DNA of 64,000 bases from Dasypus novemcinctus (lineage: Eukaryota > Chordata > Mammalia > Cingulata > Dasypodidae): the NCBI RefSeq assembly GCF_030445035.2, contig NC_080680.1, positions 52,837,212-52,901,211 of the forward strand, in the 5' to 3' direction. The notes under the pieces were generated by a model, which ran no database searches, was not told the origin of the DNA, and was given only the letters and a program-made list of their open reading frames with translations. Below, piece after piece: positions 11,319 through 21,865 of this stretch. The translations under genes and the position numbers were made by a program. The first letter of the stretch is position 1. The number at the start of each line of letters is the position of its first letter.

Positions 11319-11330
11319 TTAATATGAGGA

Positions 11331-11536
11331 ACTGTCAAGCCTCCTGGGAAATATCTGATTACCAGGAGAGGTGGAGTAAGACACACAAAATAAAAATGTT
11401 TCAGAGTCTACTGGAGAAGGGACAGAAAGGAAGTAATTTGAACAGCACTTTGTTAATTATCATTTGATGTCTAGCCCAATCTTCATTAATGTGTGCCTTG
11501 ATCCTAGGGGAGAAGGTCGGTAGAATTACAAACATA
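11331..11536. other. Unassigned DNA right of the provirus
   Basis: About 200 bp of single-copy-looking sequence between the provirus and the next LTR. Confidence 0.4.
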
Positions 11537-11960
11537 GTTCTGTGATGGTTAATGGCATGTGTCAACTGAGTAAGTGGTGGTTTCCAGTTGTTTGGTCAAA
11601 TGCTGGCCTAGAGGATGCTGTGAAAGTATTTTGTAGATGCGATTAGCATCTACAATCAGTTGACTTTAAGAAAAGTAGATTGCCCTCCATAATGTGAGTA
11701 GGCCTCATCCAATCAGTTGGACCCTAAAGGTCTTAAGGGTAGAAAAACCAAGGTTTTTGGGAAAAGAGGACATTCTGCCTCAAGACCAGGTCATCTACTC
11801 CTTATTGAGTTTTCAGCTTGCTGGCCTATCCCACAAATTTCAGACTTGAAAACTACAACATAACTCTTAGCAGAATTTCCAGCCTGCCAGCCTATTCTAC
11901 AACTTTTAGATGTGCCTGTCCCCACAATTACATGAGCCTATTCCTTAAAATAAATCTCTT

Positions 11961-12025
<65 letters not shown>

Positions 12026-12054
12026 TTTCTCTAGGGAATCCTGACTAATACAAG
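11537..12054 (+). mobile_element. MLT2-like ERVL solo LTR
   Basis: It opens with TGTGATGGTTAATGGCATGT and closes with ATCCTGACTAATACA, the two ends I associate with MLT2-type ERVL LTRs. Between them is a 'gattagcatctacaatcagt' step and a 'gtgagtaggcctcatccaatc' step, also typical of the family. A long TA tract (11963-12023) sits just before the 3' end, where these LTRs often carry simple sequence. No internal region flanks it, so it is a solo LTR. Confidence 0.7.
11963..12023. repeat. (TA)n microsatellite
   Basis: About thirty uninterrupted TA units inside the LTR's 3' part. It would be length-polymorphic and can extrude as a cruciform. Confidence 0.95.
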
Positions 12055-13526
12055 TTCTATCACTAAAATCTTTCATGGAAGTCCAATGTACTACCTAGGG
12101 ACATTTTCATATAGGCAGTGAAAAGGTTTGTTTCTTTTTCATTGAGAATTCATAGATTTCAATTTTGTTTGAAACAGTTTGGGAGTTTTGACACATCAGA
12201 ACAGATCCCATCCAATGAAGCATAGTTTGGCCCTGACTCAGTGTAACTTCAGCAGCTACCAGAAATGGCTTTTTACACACCACACAGACATGCAGACATG
12301 GATGTCTTGGTGTTTTGGGTTTCACTTTGATAGCCCTTCAAAAACCCTTGGCTTTAACAGATCAGTGTGGAGAAGGGGAGGACTTTTCCATGAGGTTTAG
12401 ACAGAGGTTGAAAGAATGAAATGGATTCTGATCCCTAAAATAGATGGAGATAGGTCCAGGGCAATGATATTATTATTATTATGCTCGAACAATGGAGGAT
12501 GAGAAACTTGCAGAATTTCTCATTTTGGGGATTGCTAATTAATCACTAAACTGTTATTTTGTAAAATTTGAAGGAAACATCAAGTAAATTGTAGTTATTT
12601 TCATGGAATTGTGAAATGCTGTCCCATCTTAATCTCTCCATTTTTGGCTTCTACCTTATCTCTTTAAGAAGATTCAGGGAGAGTCTCAATAAAACATAAG
12701 AGCTCTTCAGAACCTAGTTTGAAAAATACCCAAATAAATGATCACTCTAGTTTCTGCCTACCTGTAAATATTTATTGGGTCTAAGCTACAGAAGCTTATT
12801 ATAGGAACATGGTTGCTGACTCTTGAGATTGTGAGGAAATGAGAAAGAAAAAAATCCTTGGGAGCAGCTGAAATTATAGCCTGGCTACTGGAAGAAGGTC
12901 ATACGGCTTTTCCGTCTTCAAACTAAGAGAGAAATATTAATATTCTGAACCTTGGGCTCCATGCCAAGTCTCCATTCTAAAGCTCCCACACTAACTATTT
13001 ACTTGTCAGTCACACACACAAAATTGTTTGCTTTAATGTCCTTTACTTTGTGACTAAGATTAAAAGTATTTCTAAGAGAAACAGGAAAAAGAGTCTGTTT
13101 CTACTTCAGGCAGCTACTCCATTTGTGTCACCCCTACATCTCATCCCTGGGTGAAAGTGCCAGGGAAAAAGGCATTGATAAAGTTCAGTCTAAGAATGAG
13201 ATGTCAAAAAAGAAAAAAGAAAAGTTTGGAGAAAATGAGTATTTTGCAGCTGAATAGCAGACATGCAGGCAGGCCAAGGAAAGAAGAGATAAGATATCAA
13301 GGACTCTCACAGCTCTTTTAAAAATATTAAACTCTGACCATGGACTGTCTGTCAATCGGTGAGTGCCAAGGACCAATCAGATGGAAAGGAAGTCAATTGG
13401 GCTAGAGAAAATTTGATTATATTAAAGTGGTGGCCTTTGCCAAGTAAATGGAGTGAAAAAAATTATTTGGTTCAGTCATTTAGATCAGTTAAGAAAATGC
13501 TGAAATCAAATGGCTATAACTTAATA
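12055..13526. other. Unassigned DNA
   Basis: About 1.5 kb with an ATT triplet run at 12468-12481 and nothing else I can name. Overlapping open frames at 12107-12400 on both strands look like chance. Confidence 0.4.
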
Positions 13527-13939
13527 TTCAGGAAAGCAATTTATTTATTTATTTTTTTTTTTAAAAGATTTATTTATTTATTTAATTAATTCCCCTCCCC
13601 TGGTTGTCTGTTTTCTGTGTCTTTTTGCTGCGTCTTGTTTCTTTGTCCGCTTCTGTTGTCGTCAGCGGCATGGGAAGTGTGGGCGGCGCCATTCCTGGGC
13701 AGGCTGCTCCCTCCTTCGTGCTGGGCGGCTCTCCTTATGGGTGCACTCCTTGCGCGTGGGGCTCCCCTACGCGGGGGACACCCTGTGTGGCAGGGCACTC
13801 CTTGCGCACATCAGCACTGCGCACGGACCAGCTCCACACTGGTCAAGGAGGCCCGGGGCTTGAACCGCGGGCCTCCCATGTGGTAGACGGACGCCCTAAC
13901 CACTGGGCCAAAGTCCGTTTCCTTCAGGAAAGCAATTTA
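13527..13939 (-). mobile_element. DAS-type tRNA-derived SINE, 17 bp TSD
   Basis: The insertion (13544-13922) is flanked by the perfect repeat TTCAGGAAAGCAATTTA at 13527-13543 and 13923-13939. On the minus strand it begins with a tRNA-like head: an A box around GGCCCAGTGGTTAGGGCG and a B box with GGTTCAAGCCCC. A GC-rich body follows and it ends in an (AAAT)n and poly(A) tail, so it is a Pol III retroposon mobilised by L1. The open frames of 89-139 codons seen here on both strands come from the SINE body and are not genes. The undamaged duplication and retained CpGs mark it as fairly young. Confidence 0.9.
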
Positions 13940-16315
13940 ATGTTAATATGGTCTGTGCATGAATTCAATCAATTTCCCAATGTCCGCTCAAATGTGTGGC
14001 TTAGTCCATACATGATGGTATAGAAGATGAGGTTTGGAGAAGCAAATCAATACATTAAAGAATTTAAAACAATTACATCTGGCACCCATTCTAATTAGAA
14101 TTCACTAGATAAGAACATACACTTTCATAGTTCAATTTAGGAATACGACACCATGTAGTGGGGTGGTAGGAATAGTCTCAACCATCTAAACACAAGGGAA
14201 CAGGACTATTAGTGGAAGTTTTGTTAAGAAATGCTTTCTTAGTTTCATCTTTGACACATGCATAGTTTGCAAACAAAAACGTTGTCGAAGACTAAATATG
14301 TCAGCTTATCAAATGAGCAATTCTTACAGATAAGGCTCTCTGTTTATGTACATTTTGCATATTCAAGAAGTGTCAGAGAGCAGTCATTGTCTCTAGCATT
14401 TAAGAATCAACTCTTTCAATTGTATACTCATGTTCTCTTAGGAAGTACCTTTGCAAACTTTTCCAGTAGGTATATTCTTTCTTTGCAGAATTTAACTAAG
14501 TTTGGAAGTATACACAAAGATTTTATAAAACAATGAGAAAAATTAATATGAAATATAAGTATGTCACAGAAAATGCATATTAAGTTCTTTAGACTTTCAT
14601 CTTCACAATTTTAGGAAAATAAGATGTTTTTCGTTTGTACTTCTAAAGGCTGAATTGAGTTTTTTTACCTTAAGGCAATTAGTTAACTGAGATAATTACT
14701 TCATCTGACAGGTATAAATAATTATAGATTTATCTTTTTCATACATTTGAATTGTGCTCCATTTAAAAAATGAGCCCTTGTCTACTATCTCGGCATAGTC
14801 AATGAATGCAAATTATCTTCAGTGTTCTGGCAGCTTTCTTCTTACATTATTTGTTTACCTACATGATTTTCTAGGGGTCAGGCACCTTATACAGTTTACT
14901 TAAATGAAGAATAAAAAAAGAAATTCCATGTCAGAAAGTCAGTATCTAAATAGATTAAAATGAGTAATCCTAATATTTTTAAATGATAGGTCAATGAAAG
15001 TATTTTTTGTTGTGTAGAGTAAAAGTCTTTATATTTTATATTGAATTAAAAAGCAAATAATTCTTTTTAGCACCTTCTAAAATATTTAACTTATGTTCAC
15101 ATTTTTAGTTATTTTATTTTGAAGCCTAAATATTTGTCCTTTAAAAATAATTATTGTTAAAATTAAAAGAATACCTTACACATTCTTTTTGAATGGCAAC
15201 TTATAACATCTCTGTAAAATACATTAGGTATATTGAGATTTTTGTTCTTTTTAAAATATAGGATTATTTTATATGAATGAATAAATAGATTATTTTATAT
15301 GAATGAATAAATAGACTACAAAATAATTTAATATAAATAATTCTCTTTTACAATTAAGATATAAATATTGAAATGGTCTAATAGTGTATATCAGTACTGA
15401 TGAGTAACAGAAAACTTGCCCAATGGTGGCTTAAAATATAAGGGATTACAGGATATTCTAAAAACATGGGGAAGGGGAAATAATCTTTGCAACTCAGAAA
15501 TAAACTTGTAAACAATAAAAAAAATGTATCTATAAGGGACTATTTTTTTTTTCATATCTGGTTCTTCTGATCATTTGTTCTGTGGCTCAATGTGGTCAAG
15601 ACCACCGATTGTCATCTGTATGGTTCTCTTGGATTTTTACTTAGAGTAACAGTGGACTTCTGAATTCCAGTCAAGAAAAAATAAAAAATTGCATCTATTT
15701 TACTTAAAAGAAATCAGAATTTCCCTAGAAACCCTGACTTTCCAGTTTTGGACATGCCAAAACTGTATCATACAGTCATCCCTAGGTTCAAGGAAGGGAG
15801 ACTTAGCAATAAAATATTTAGTCTCTTCGGCCTCTATAGTAGAAAAGGAGAATGTAAACGGATGTTAGTTCTTTAACCAATAATATCTGTGGTATTGTGC
15901 TTTCTAAAGTGTGGTACATGGAACACTTGCATTGGAACCAACTGAGGTAGCAGAAACAGAGATAGATCTTTACTCACCAAGCTTTTCTTTTTCTTCTAGG
16001 CATATATTTAAATGACATTTCTCAGTTACCCTGAATTTTGGCTAGTGGAATAGAAGTAGGTAAAATGATGTATGCTATTATATTTCAAGGCCTGGCCTTA
16101 AAATCCTCCATGCTCATTTTCCTTTCATGGTGATAATGGAGAAAAGATGATGAACACTGTAGCATTGAAAATACGGAAGAAACCTGGATTCTCAATTACC
16201 TACTTGGAGAAGATCTGTCTTAGAGATCCATCATACAGGGAATTTTGTTTCAGTGTGAGCTAAATTTTATTGTGATAAACTTTTCATATGTTTTCAAAGT
16301 TGCCGGTGATATTCT
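13940..16315. other. Unassigned DNA with a 26 bp tandem duplication
   Basis: About 2.4 kb, very AT-rich. It holds two copies of a 26 bp unit in tandem (15262-15313). The piece around 15380-15690 resembles an old interspersed repeat also visible near 31060-31330, but I cannot name it. Confidence 0.4.
15262..15313. repeat. 26 bp perfect tandem duplication
   Basis: A unit starting GATTATTTTATATGAATG is repeated twice without a mismatch. Replication slippage is the simplest origin. Confidence 0.95.
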
Positions 16316-16319
16316 TTCC

Positions 16320-16795
16320 TTTCTATTCCACACATCAAATCTATTGCACCAAGTTTTTTCTCTTTCTGTCTCGGCTTAAATATTACTTTTTTTTTTAGGT
16401 ACTGGGGACTGGGGATTGAACACATGACCATATTTATGGGAAACCGGCGCTAAACTACTGAGCCACATTGGCTTCTCTGAGTTGCCTTTTCCATTTGTTT
16501 TGCTTGTTGTTTGTTGTTATTTTTTCAGGAGGCACCAGGGACTGAACCCAGGACTTCCTATGAGGGAGGCAGGTGCTTAAATGCTTGAGCCACCTCTGTT
16601 CCCCTATTACTTATTCTTTGAAGCTCTTCCTGATGTCTCCTATATTAAGTTGGGTAGCATTGTTCAGTGTTTCCCTACTACAGAACTGTGAATTCCATAA
16701 AGAAAGGCTTTGCCCATAATTTTCTTACCTATTTTAAGCACAGGGCCTAATTTATAACAGATGAAAATACATGTTTGTTGACTGAATGAATCCTG
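16320..16795 (+). mobile_element. L2 relic split by a dimeric SINE
   Basis: The left part (16320-16388) and right part (16605-16795) read together as an L2 3' region, ending with a 'gcacagggcctaatttataac' step and a 'gttgactgaatgaat' tail. The SINE described next was inserted into it, duplicating TATTACTT. Confidence 0.55.
16381..16612 (-). mobile_element. Dimeric tRNA-derived SINE, 8 bp TSD
   Basis: TATTACTT is present at 16381-16388 and 16605-16612 around a 216 bp insert. On the minus strand the insert has two tRNA-like units, each with a B box of the GTTCAATCCCC type, joined by an A-rich linker (aaaaaataacaacaaacaac) and ending in poly(A). This is a dimer in the manner of Alu, built from the xenarthran tRNA-like SINE. 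Confidence 0.75.
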
Positions 16796-18534
16796 ACATT
16801 CTTAAACCATATTCATAAAGATCAGATGAAGGCACTGAAATATGTTCAACACTTGAAAGGAGAGGAAGAGACACCAGAATAAGACCTTGGGGGAGCAGGA
16901 GGTTAACAAAAAGGAGTAGACAATTGGAAGGGGAGGGAAAGATTGCTTTGCCAATGGTAAGAAGAAGTTATCCATGAAGGAAAATGTAAGGTGTGAAAAA
17001 ATTGGACTGAGAATATAAACATGGAGATTTGAATGAAAGGCCTCAAGGGAAAAGAGATTAATGAGTAAGTTTTCCTGTTAATGTGCTTTAGGCCACTGTA
17101 CGTGAAGAAATCAATTTTACTGCCTTTGATGAATTTTGGGGGGGTCTGATAAAAACAATTACTCTTTAGACAAAGGTCTAATTCCTCAGAAATTTCTGGA
17201 AAGAGCATTTTATTGGAAAGGCGACTCTGAACAAACTAGCATTTTCTGAAATACCTGTATCTTTAGTCGAGGCATAGCAGAGTTAATTTATTCTTAGGAA
17301 GAGTCCAAGTTGAAGCAAATATCTGAAAATCCTTTTTAGTGACCAAGAATATTCTTTGAGTTGACTTAGGTGCACATCTCTATCTAAATCTGTGTTATAA
17401 ATACTTTCTGTAATACTTGTCAACGGCACTAAGTTCCAAGAATTTTATTTGAAATTCGTTAGTTAATTAATTCAATACTTACATGGTACCATTTCAGTGC
17501 CAGCATTTTGCCCTAGAAAGTGAGATAATATACAAAAGAAGATGCATTTCTTTTCTATTATTTTTTTTAAGGTAAAGCAATCACTCATGTAGATGAACTT
17601 GTAGCAAATGAACTTATATCAAAGATTTTATTTAACTCACTAAAAAATGAGAAAGCCAGTAAAATATTAGAATTGATTCAAAAGAGATTTCAAACTATCA
17701 CATACTTACTGTCAAAAAAGGAATGTTGAAATGAATTTACAAACGTGTAGAAAAATTGGTTACTTTTCACAGAATGGTAATCAAATACATTCCATTGGAC
17801 ATAAATTGTATTTCTATGGGCAGGGATTTTTATAATATATTAGTATTCTCCAAGTTAGTTTCTGTCCCTACAGCAGTTTATTAACAAGGGTTAATGACAA
17901 AGGCAGAAATAACCTGTGTGCACATCTGATCAGGATACTCATTAAATTTCAAAGTCTTTCATAATTAAAAAATCTATAAAAAACACAGCTTAGAATCTAG
18001 TCTAGAGTCAAAAGTAAACTAGCCAATCATGGACTCACAAAGAGGGAATCTTCCATTTGTGAGTCAGGGTATGGCCTTCTTATTGGAGGTGATAGATAAT
18101 TTAAGGGTGAATTGCCTGGCACAAATGGAATGGATAGATTGAGAAGGGGTTTTGTTCTTGGAGCTAAGGAAAGAGGGCAAGAGAACTGACATGTTCATGA
18201 GTTGATCTTCTTGTTTTCTTTAGGAGTCATGGGGATTGATGATTCTATTGATATTTGTTTGCTGCGAGAAATTATGGTAGAAAAACCATTCATATGTTAA
18301 GGCATATATCTGCATAACTGCCATCCAGTACTGCTTGATTTTCATCCAACAGAAATTGAAGTGAAAGGATTGTATACTTCCAAGTTTCAGTTCTGCTGAT
18401 AATCATCTCCAGTTTGGAATGCTAAGATCAGTTTAGTCATTTGCCAAAACTTAATTCTGTTGCAGGTAGATTTGGGCATTGATTAGGGCAGTGTAGAATA
18501 GAATGCTATAATTTCAATTTTTTTCCCTCTTTTT
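16796..18534. other. Unassigned DNA
   Basis: About 1.7 kb without a supported gene or repeat. An open frame of 101 codons at 16903-17208 (minus) has no recognisable domain and is treated as chance. Confidence 0.4.
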
Positions 18535-18722
18535 AAATTTCTCTGCTTGGTAACTGTGGACAAGGTAGTTAACTCCTTTGTGCCTTAACTTTGTCATCTA
18601 TAAAATGAACAGTAATAGTAGCTCCATCACTGAATTTTTAGTTTCAAATGAGATAATGCAATGCAAAATACTCAGGAAACAGCCTGGTATATAGTAAATT
18701 CTCAACAAATAATAATTATTTT
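18535..18722 (+). repeat. MIR SINE relic
   Basis: MIR steps in order: 'ggtaactgtggacaaggtag', a 'gtcatctataaaatgaa' step, 'atgagataatgcaatgc' and a 'gtatatagtaaattctcaac' end. Diverged, ends approximate. Confidence 0.7.
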
Positions 18723-19332
18723 CTTGCAAGATTGAGAACACCATTATAAAGATGATTGCCTTCATCAAATAAACCAGGGATCTGTAAGCTCAGATAATAG
18801 GGTCTGCTCAAAGTTACTACAAGAGTTTGCAACCCATTCCAGAAAAGTGGGGAATTTGGCTCTGGCATAATCTGGATTCCTGTGACCTGGTTGTGATTGG
18901 GGGCTTGTGCATAATTATCTGAAATCTATAGAGTACAGCATAAGAAAGTGAAGGAGATCTCATAAACTGAAGGACAAATCAAAATTTCAAGTCTTCCAGA
19001 AGAGAGAGAGAGAGAGATGGTTCTGATCTGAATTCAGTTAGACACAAAATATTTGAAAGGTGTAATGGAGGAAGTACTTTCTTGTTTTCATGATTGAACT
19101 TTTAGAAGGAAGCTTGTTTCAGATATATTGACTTCTTTTGTTTTGTGAGTAGAATTGAAAATATGGCATCTTGCTTTCTGGAATTTTCTGTTTTCCTCTC
19201 CTATTTTTTGCCTACCTTCTTTTTTCCTTTCCCATATTTTTCTACCTACTCTTTTCCCCATCTCTCATCAATATTTATGCCTGTACTGAACAATTTAGTT
19301 TCATCAGTGTGGACCCTCTCCTGAAAGGGAGC
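18723..19332. other. Unassigned DNA
   Basis: About 600 bp; a short (GA)n run at 19001-19017 is the only simple feature. Confidence 0.4.
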
Positions 19333-19596
19333 TATATTAGGTTCTTAGGCCTGCCATAACAAACTACTACAAATTTACTGTTTTAAAAGAACAGTCTCAC
19401 AGTTCTGGAGGCTACCCGAAATTAAGGTGTTGGCAGGGCGATGCTCTCTCTGATACTCATAGGGGGAATCCTTTTGTGCTACTACCTAAGGTAGCTTCCA
19501 GTGTTTTGCCAGCAATCCTTGGCATTCCTTGGCTTGTAGCTGTAGCACTTTAATCTCTGCCTTCATTGTCACCTGGCCAGTTGCTCTACGTCTGTC

Positions 19597-20498
19597 TCTT
19601 GTCCTTTCTCATTTTTGTTTTTAATACTTTTTTTTATTTCAAAAATACTTTAAATTGCATAAATGTTATATTAAAAATAAAGGGGATTCCTATAAGCCTC
19701 ACCCCTTATCCCTCCCACACTTTCCCATATTAACAATATTCTTTGTTAGTGTGGTATATTTGTTACAATTGATGAACATATTGAAGCATTGTCACTAAGT
19801 GTGTATTATAGTTTACATTCTGTCCCACACAATTTTGTAAGTTACAACAAAATATATAATTGTCTGTATCCTTGATTGCAGTGTCATTCAGGACAATTCC
19901 AATGTCCTGAAAATGGCCCCATTTACACCTATTTTCCCTCTCCCTCCCCTCAGAAACTCCAGTGGCCACTGCCTCCAAATCAATGATAAAAGTTCTTCCA
20001 TTGCTAGAATAACAAAAGGTCTATAGTAGAATAACTGTAAGTCTACTGTAGTCCATTGTTCTTTTCCCAATCCTGAGGATTCTGGGATGGTGATGTCTAC
20101 TTAGTTAGGTAACTAAGGGAGGGCTTAGATCCCATGGGGCTGATGGATGGGACTATCTTGCTTACAGTTGCAGACTTTCTCTCTTCCATAGCAAGACACA
20201 TCCTATGGATGTCCATCATCATCAGCTTTTTAGTTGTCCTGGGTGAGTCAAATGAACTGGAGAGTAGGGATTGCAAATAGAAGGGGCAGAAGAGCTATAT
20301 GTAGGGAAACCACAATTGAGTTCAACTCTGTTATACTGGGGAGCATAAATTCCAATGTAGACTTCACTGACAGGGTGCCAAACTCCTGAACTTCTGCCTT
20401 GCCTATAGTGTCTGGATGTCTCTAGAGTCCTCAGGAGCCCTGCTATTTGAGGCAATATTTACTGAGGCAGTCAATGAGATCCTGCTGAGTCTTGTCCT
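19597..20498 (-). mobile_element. LINE-1 3' end, antisense
   Basis: The insert begins with a T-rich run on the plus strand (L1 poly(A) in reverse). It then follows an L1 3' untranslated region in reverse: a 'ctttgttagtgtggtatatt' step, 'acatattgaagcattg', and 'caattccaatgtcctgaaaat'. The same steps recur at 55977-56337. A nine-base candidate duplication TCTTGTCCT lies at 19597-19605 and 20490-20498. It is 5'-truncated and non-coding. Confidence 0.65.
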
Positions 20499-20645
20499 GT
20501 TCTTTGAGGAATCCTCTTCTTATAAGGACAGTCATATTGGAGTAGGGGCCTGTCTCTTACTCCACTATGACCTAATCTTACCTAACTGATCTGTAAAGAC
20601 CCTATTTCCATATAAGTTCACATTTGGAGCTACTGAGTATAAGGA

Positions 20646-21021
20646 CTTCAACATATCTTTTATTTTGAAATTTATTTTATTTACTTTATTTTTCTTTATA
20701 TATCCCCTCTTTCCAAGATGGTTCACTTGTCTGTCTGCTCATTGTTTGCTCACCTTTTCCAACAACTGAACATGGGACCTCCCACATGGGAAAAGAGTGC
20801 CCAGTGGCCTGAGCCACATCCACTCCCCATGGGCTATGGCTTCTGTTGACTTTTGGCCTCTGCTTGTTATGTTGGAGGTGGAGTCTAGCTTATTACTGTG
20901 GGAGGCAACAGCTGCTCATTTTCTTTTAGGAGGCACTGGGACCTGAACACATGGGACCTCCCATGTGGTAGGTGGGTACCCAAGTCGTTGAGCCACATCC
21001 TCTTCCTTCAACATATCTTTT
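20646..21021 (-). mobile_element. Dimeric tRNA-derived SINE, 16 bp TSD
   Basis: The perfect repeat CTTCAACATATCTTTT at 20646-20661 and 21006-21021 flanks a 344 bp insert. On the minus strand two tRNA-like heads are visible, each with a 'gtggctca' A-box start and a following B-box-like 'ggtcccatgttcag' step, separated by about 100 bp of body. It ends in an A-rich tail with AATAAAG runs. Confidence 0.85.
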
Positions 21022-21046
21022 CAAGGGGCACAATTCATAATGGGAA

Positions 21047-21354
21047 CCCTGGCAGATGAATTTGGAGAGTTCCTAGGAGCTAGACTGCTCCAGCACAGCA
21101 CAGGCCTCTTTCAGTCATCTGCTAGTTCATTTGGAAATGTTCCTCATAGCTTCACCTGCCATTGTCAGGAGTAGGCTTTCCCCCACATTATCTAGTGAAA
21201 ACCTATTGGCTAATATGGGCCTATCAGGCACCCCATTGCTTCTTTCTAATTTCTTCCTGTCAGATGCAGATGATATGCAGGTCTTTGTGGTTATGAAGTT
21301 GGGAGATGTCTTTGTAGGCAATTATACCACATAAAACAAAAAGATTACTATTGT
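21047..21354. other. Unassigned DNA between two LTRs
   Basis: About 300 bp. Open frames on both strands at 21127-21334 overlap almost exactly and resemble nothing I know. Confidence 0.35.
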
Positions 21355-21865
21355 AAGGTTTATTAGGGTTCCCCAGTGAAACAAAACTGACTGGAGGTTA
21401 TACATGTATATAATGTATACAAAACAAGAAAATGTACATGTATGTAAAATGCATATAAATATAATGTGAATATTATAAGATTTATTATAAGAATTGGTTC
21501 ATGTGGCTATGGCAATGGGCAAGTTTAAATTCTATAGTGCAGGAGACAAGCTGGGAATTTCATGAAGTTTTCGATGAATTCCCAGGAGAAGCGGACTGGC
21601 TGAAGTATAGATATAAATTTTTCCTTTTGACTGCTGAAATCATCACTTTTCCTTTTAAGGCTTTCAACTGATTGGATGATATTTCTCTCATTCTTGAAGG
21701 AAATCTCTTTAATTGACTGTAAATGTACTCATCCATAGATGCAAACAATTTACTGATGATTTAAATCCACCCAAATATCCTCACAGTACTAATCAGGCTA
21801 GTGTTTGCTTGATCAAACAACTGGATACCATAACCTAGCCAACTTTACATGTGAACTTTTGCATT
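21355..21865 (-). mobile_element. MLT2-like ERVL LTR, antisense
   Basis: In reverse this follows the same family as 11537-12054: a 'ttattagggttccccagtga' start, 'tttattataagaattggttc', 'caactgattggatgatat', and a 'gcctagt...tttacatgtgaac' type end. Diverged; ends approximate. Confidence 0.55.

Larger units (their letters stand above)
6301..11324 (-). mobile_element. Class I (gamma-like) endogenous retrovirus, deleted
   Basis: A provirus of about 5.0 kb lies on the minus strand between two direct repeats (LTRs) at 10904-11318 (5') and 6303-6718 (3'). From 5' to 3' it holds a leader of about 700 bp, a gag matrix remnant, an integrase remnant and env. Capsid, nucleocapsid, protease, reverse transcriptase and RNase H are missing. 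TGAGGA occurs at both outer edges (6295-6300 and 11325-11330) and is a candidate target duplication. The LTRs differ at roughly 40-50 of ~415 positions by hand count, so the insertion is tens of millions of years old at usual mammalian rates. Every gene is broken by stops or frameshifts. Gamma-like assignment rests on the matrix, the GPY/F-type integrase end and the paired-cysteine motif of the transmembrane subunit. Confidence 0.85.
19333..21046 (-). mobile_element. MLT1-like MaLR LTR, antisense, twice interrupted
   Basis: Pieces at 19333-19605, 20490-20661 and 21006-21046 read as one MLT1-type LTR in reverse. The start is a 'gcctgccataacaaactac' step, then 'ctcacagttctggaggcta', 'ctgtaaagaccctatttcc', 'aaggacttcaacatat' and 'ggcacaattcataatgg'. 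An L1 3' end (19606-20489) and a dimeric SINE (20662-21005) were inserted later. The order of steps supports the family; boundaries are approximate. Confidence 0.65.

Noticed and set aside
11818-12048. Frame with a long Tyr-Ile repeat
   Set aside because: The repeat is the TA microsatellite translated.
13586-14023. Overlapping long open frames on both strands, up to 139 codons
   Set aside because: They lie on the GC-rich body of a DAS-type SINE and recur in similar form at the other SINE copies, so they are composition artefacts.
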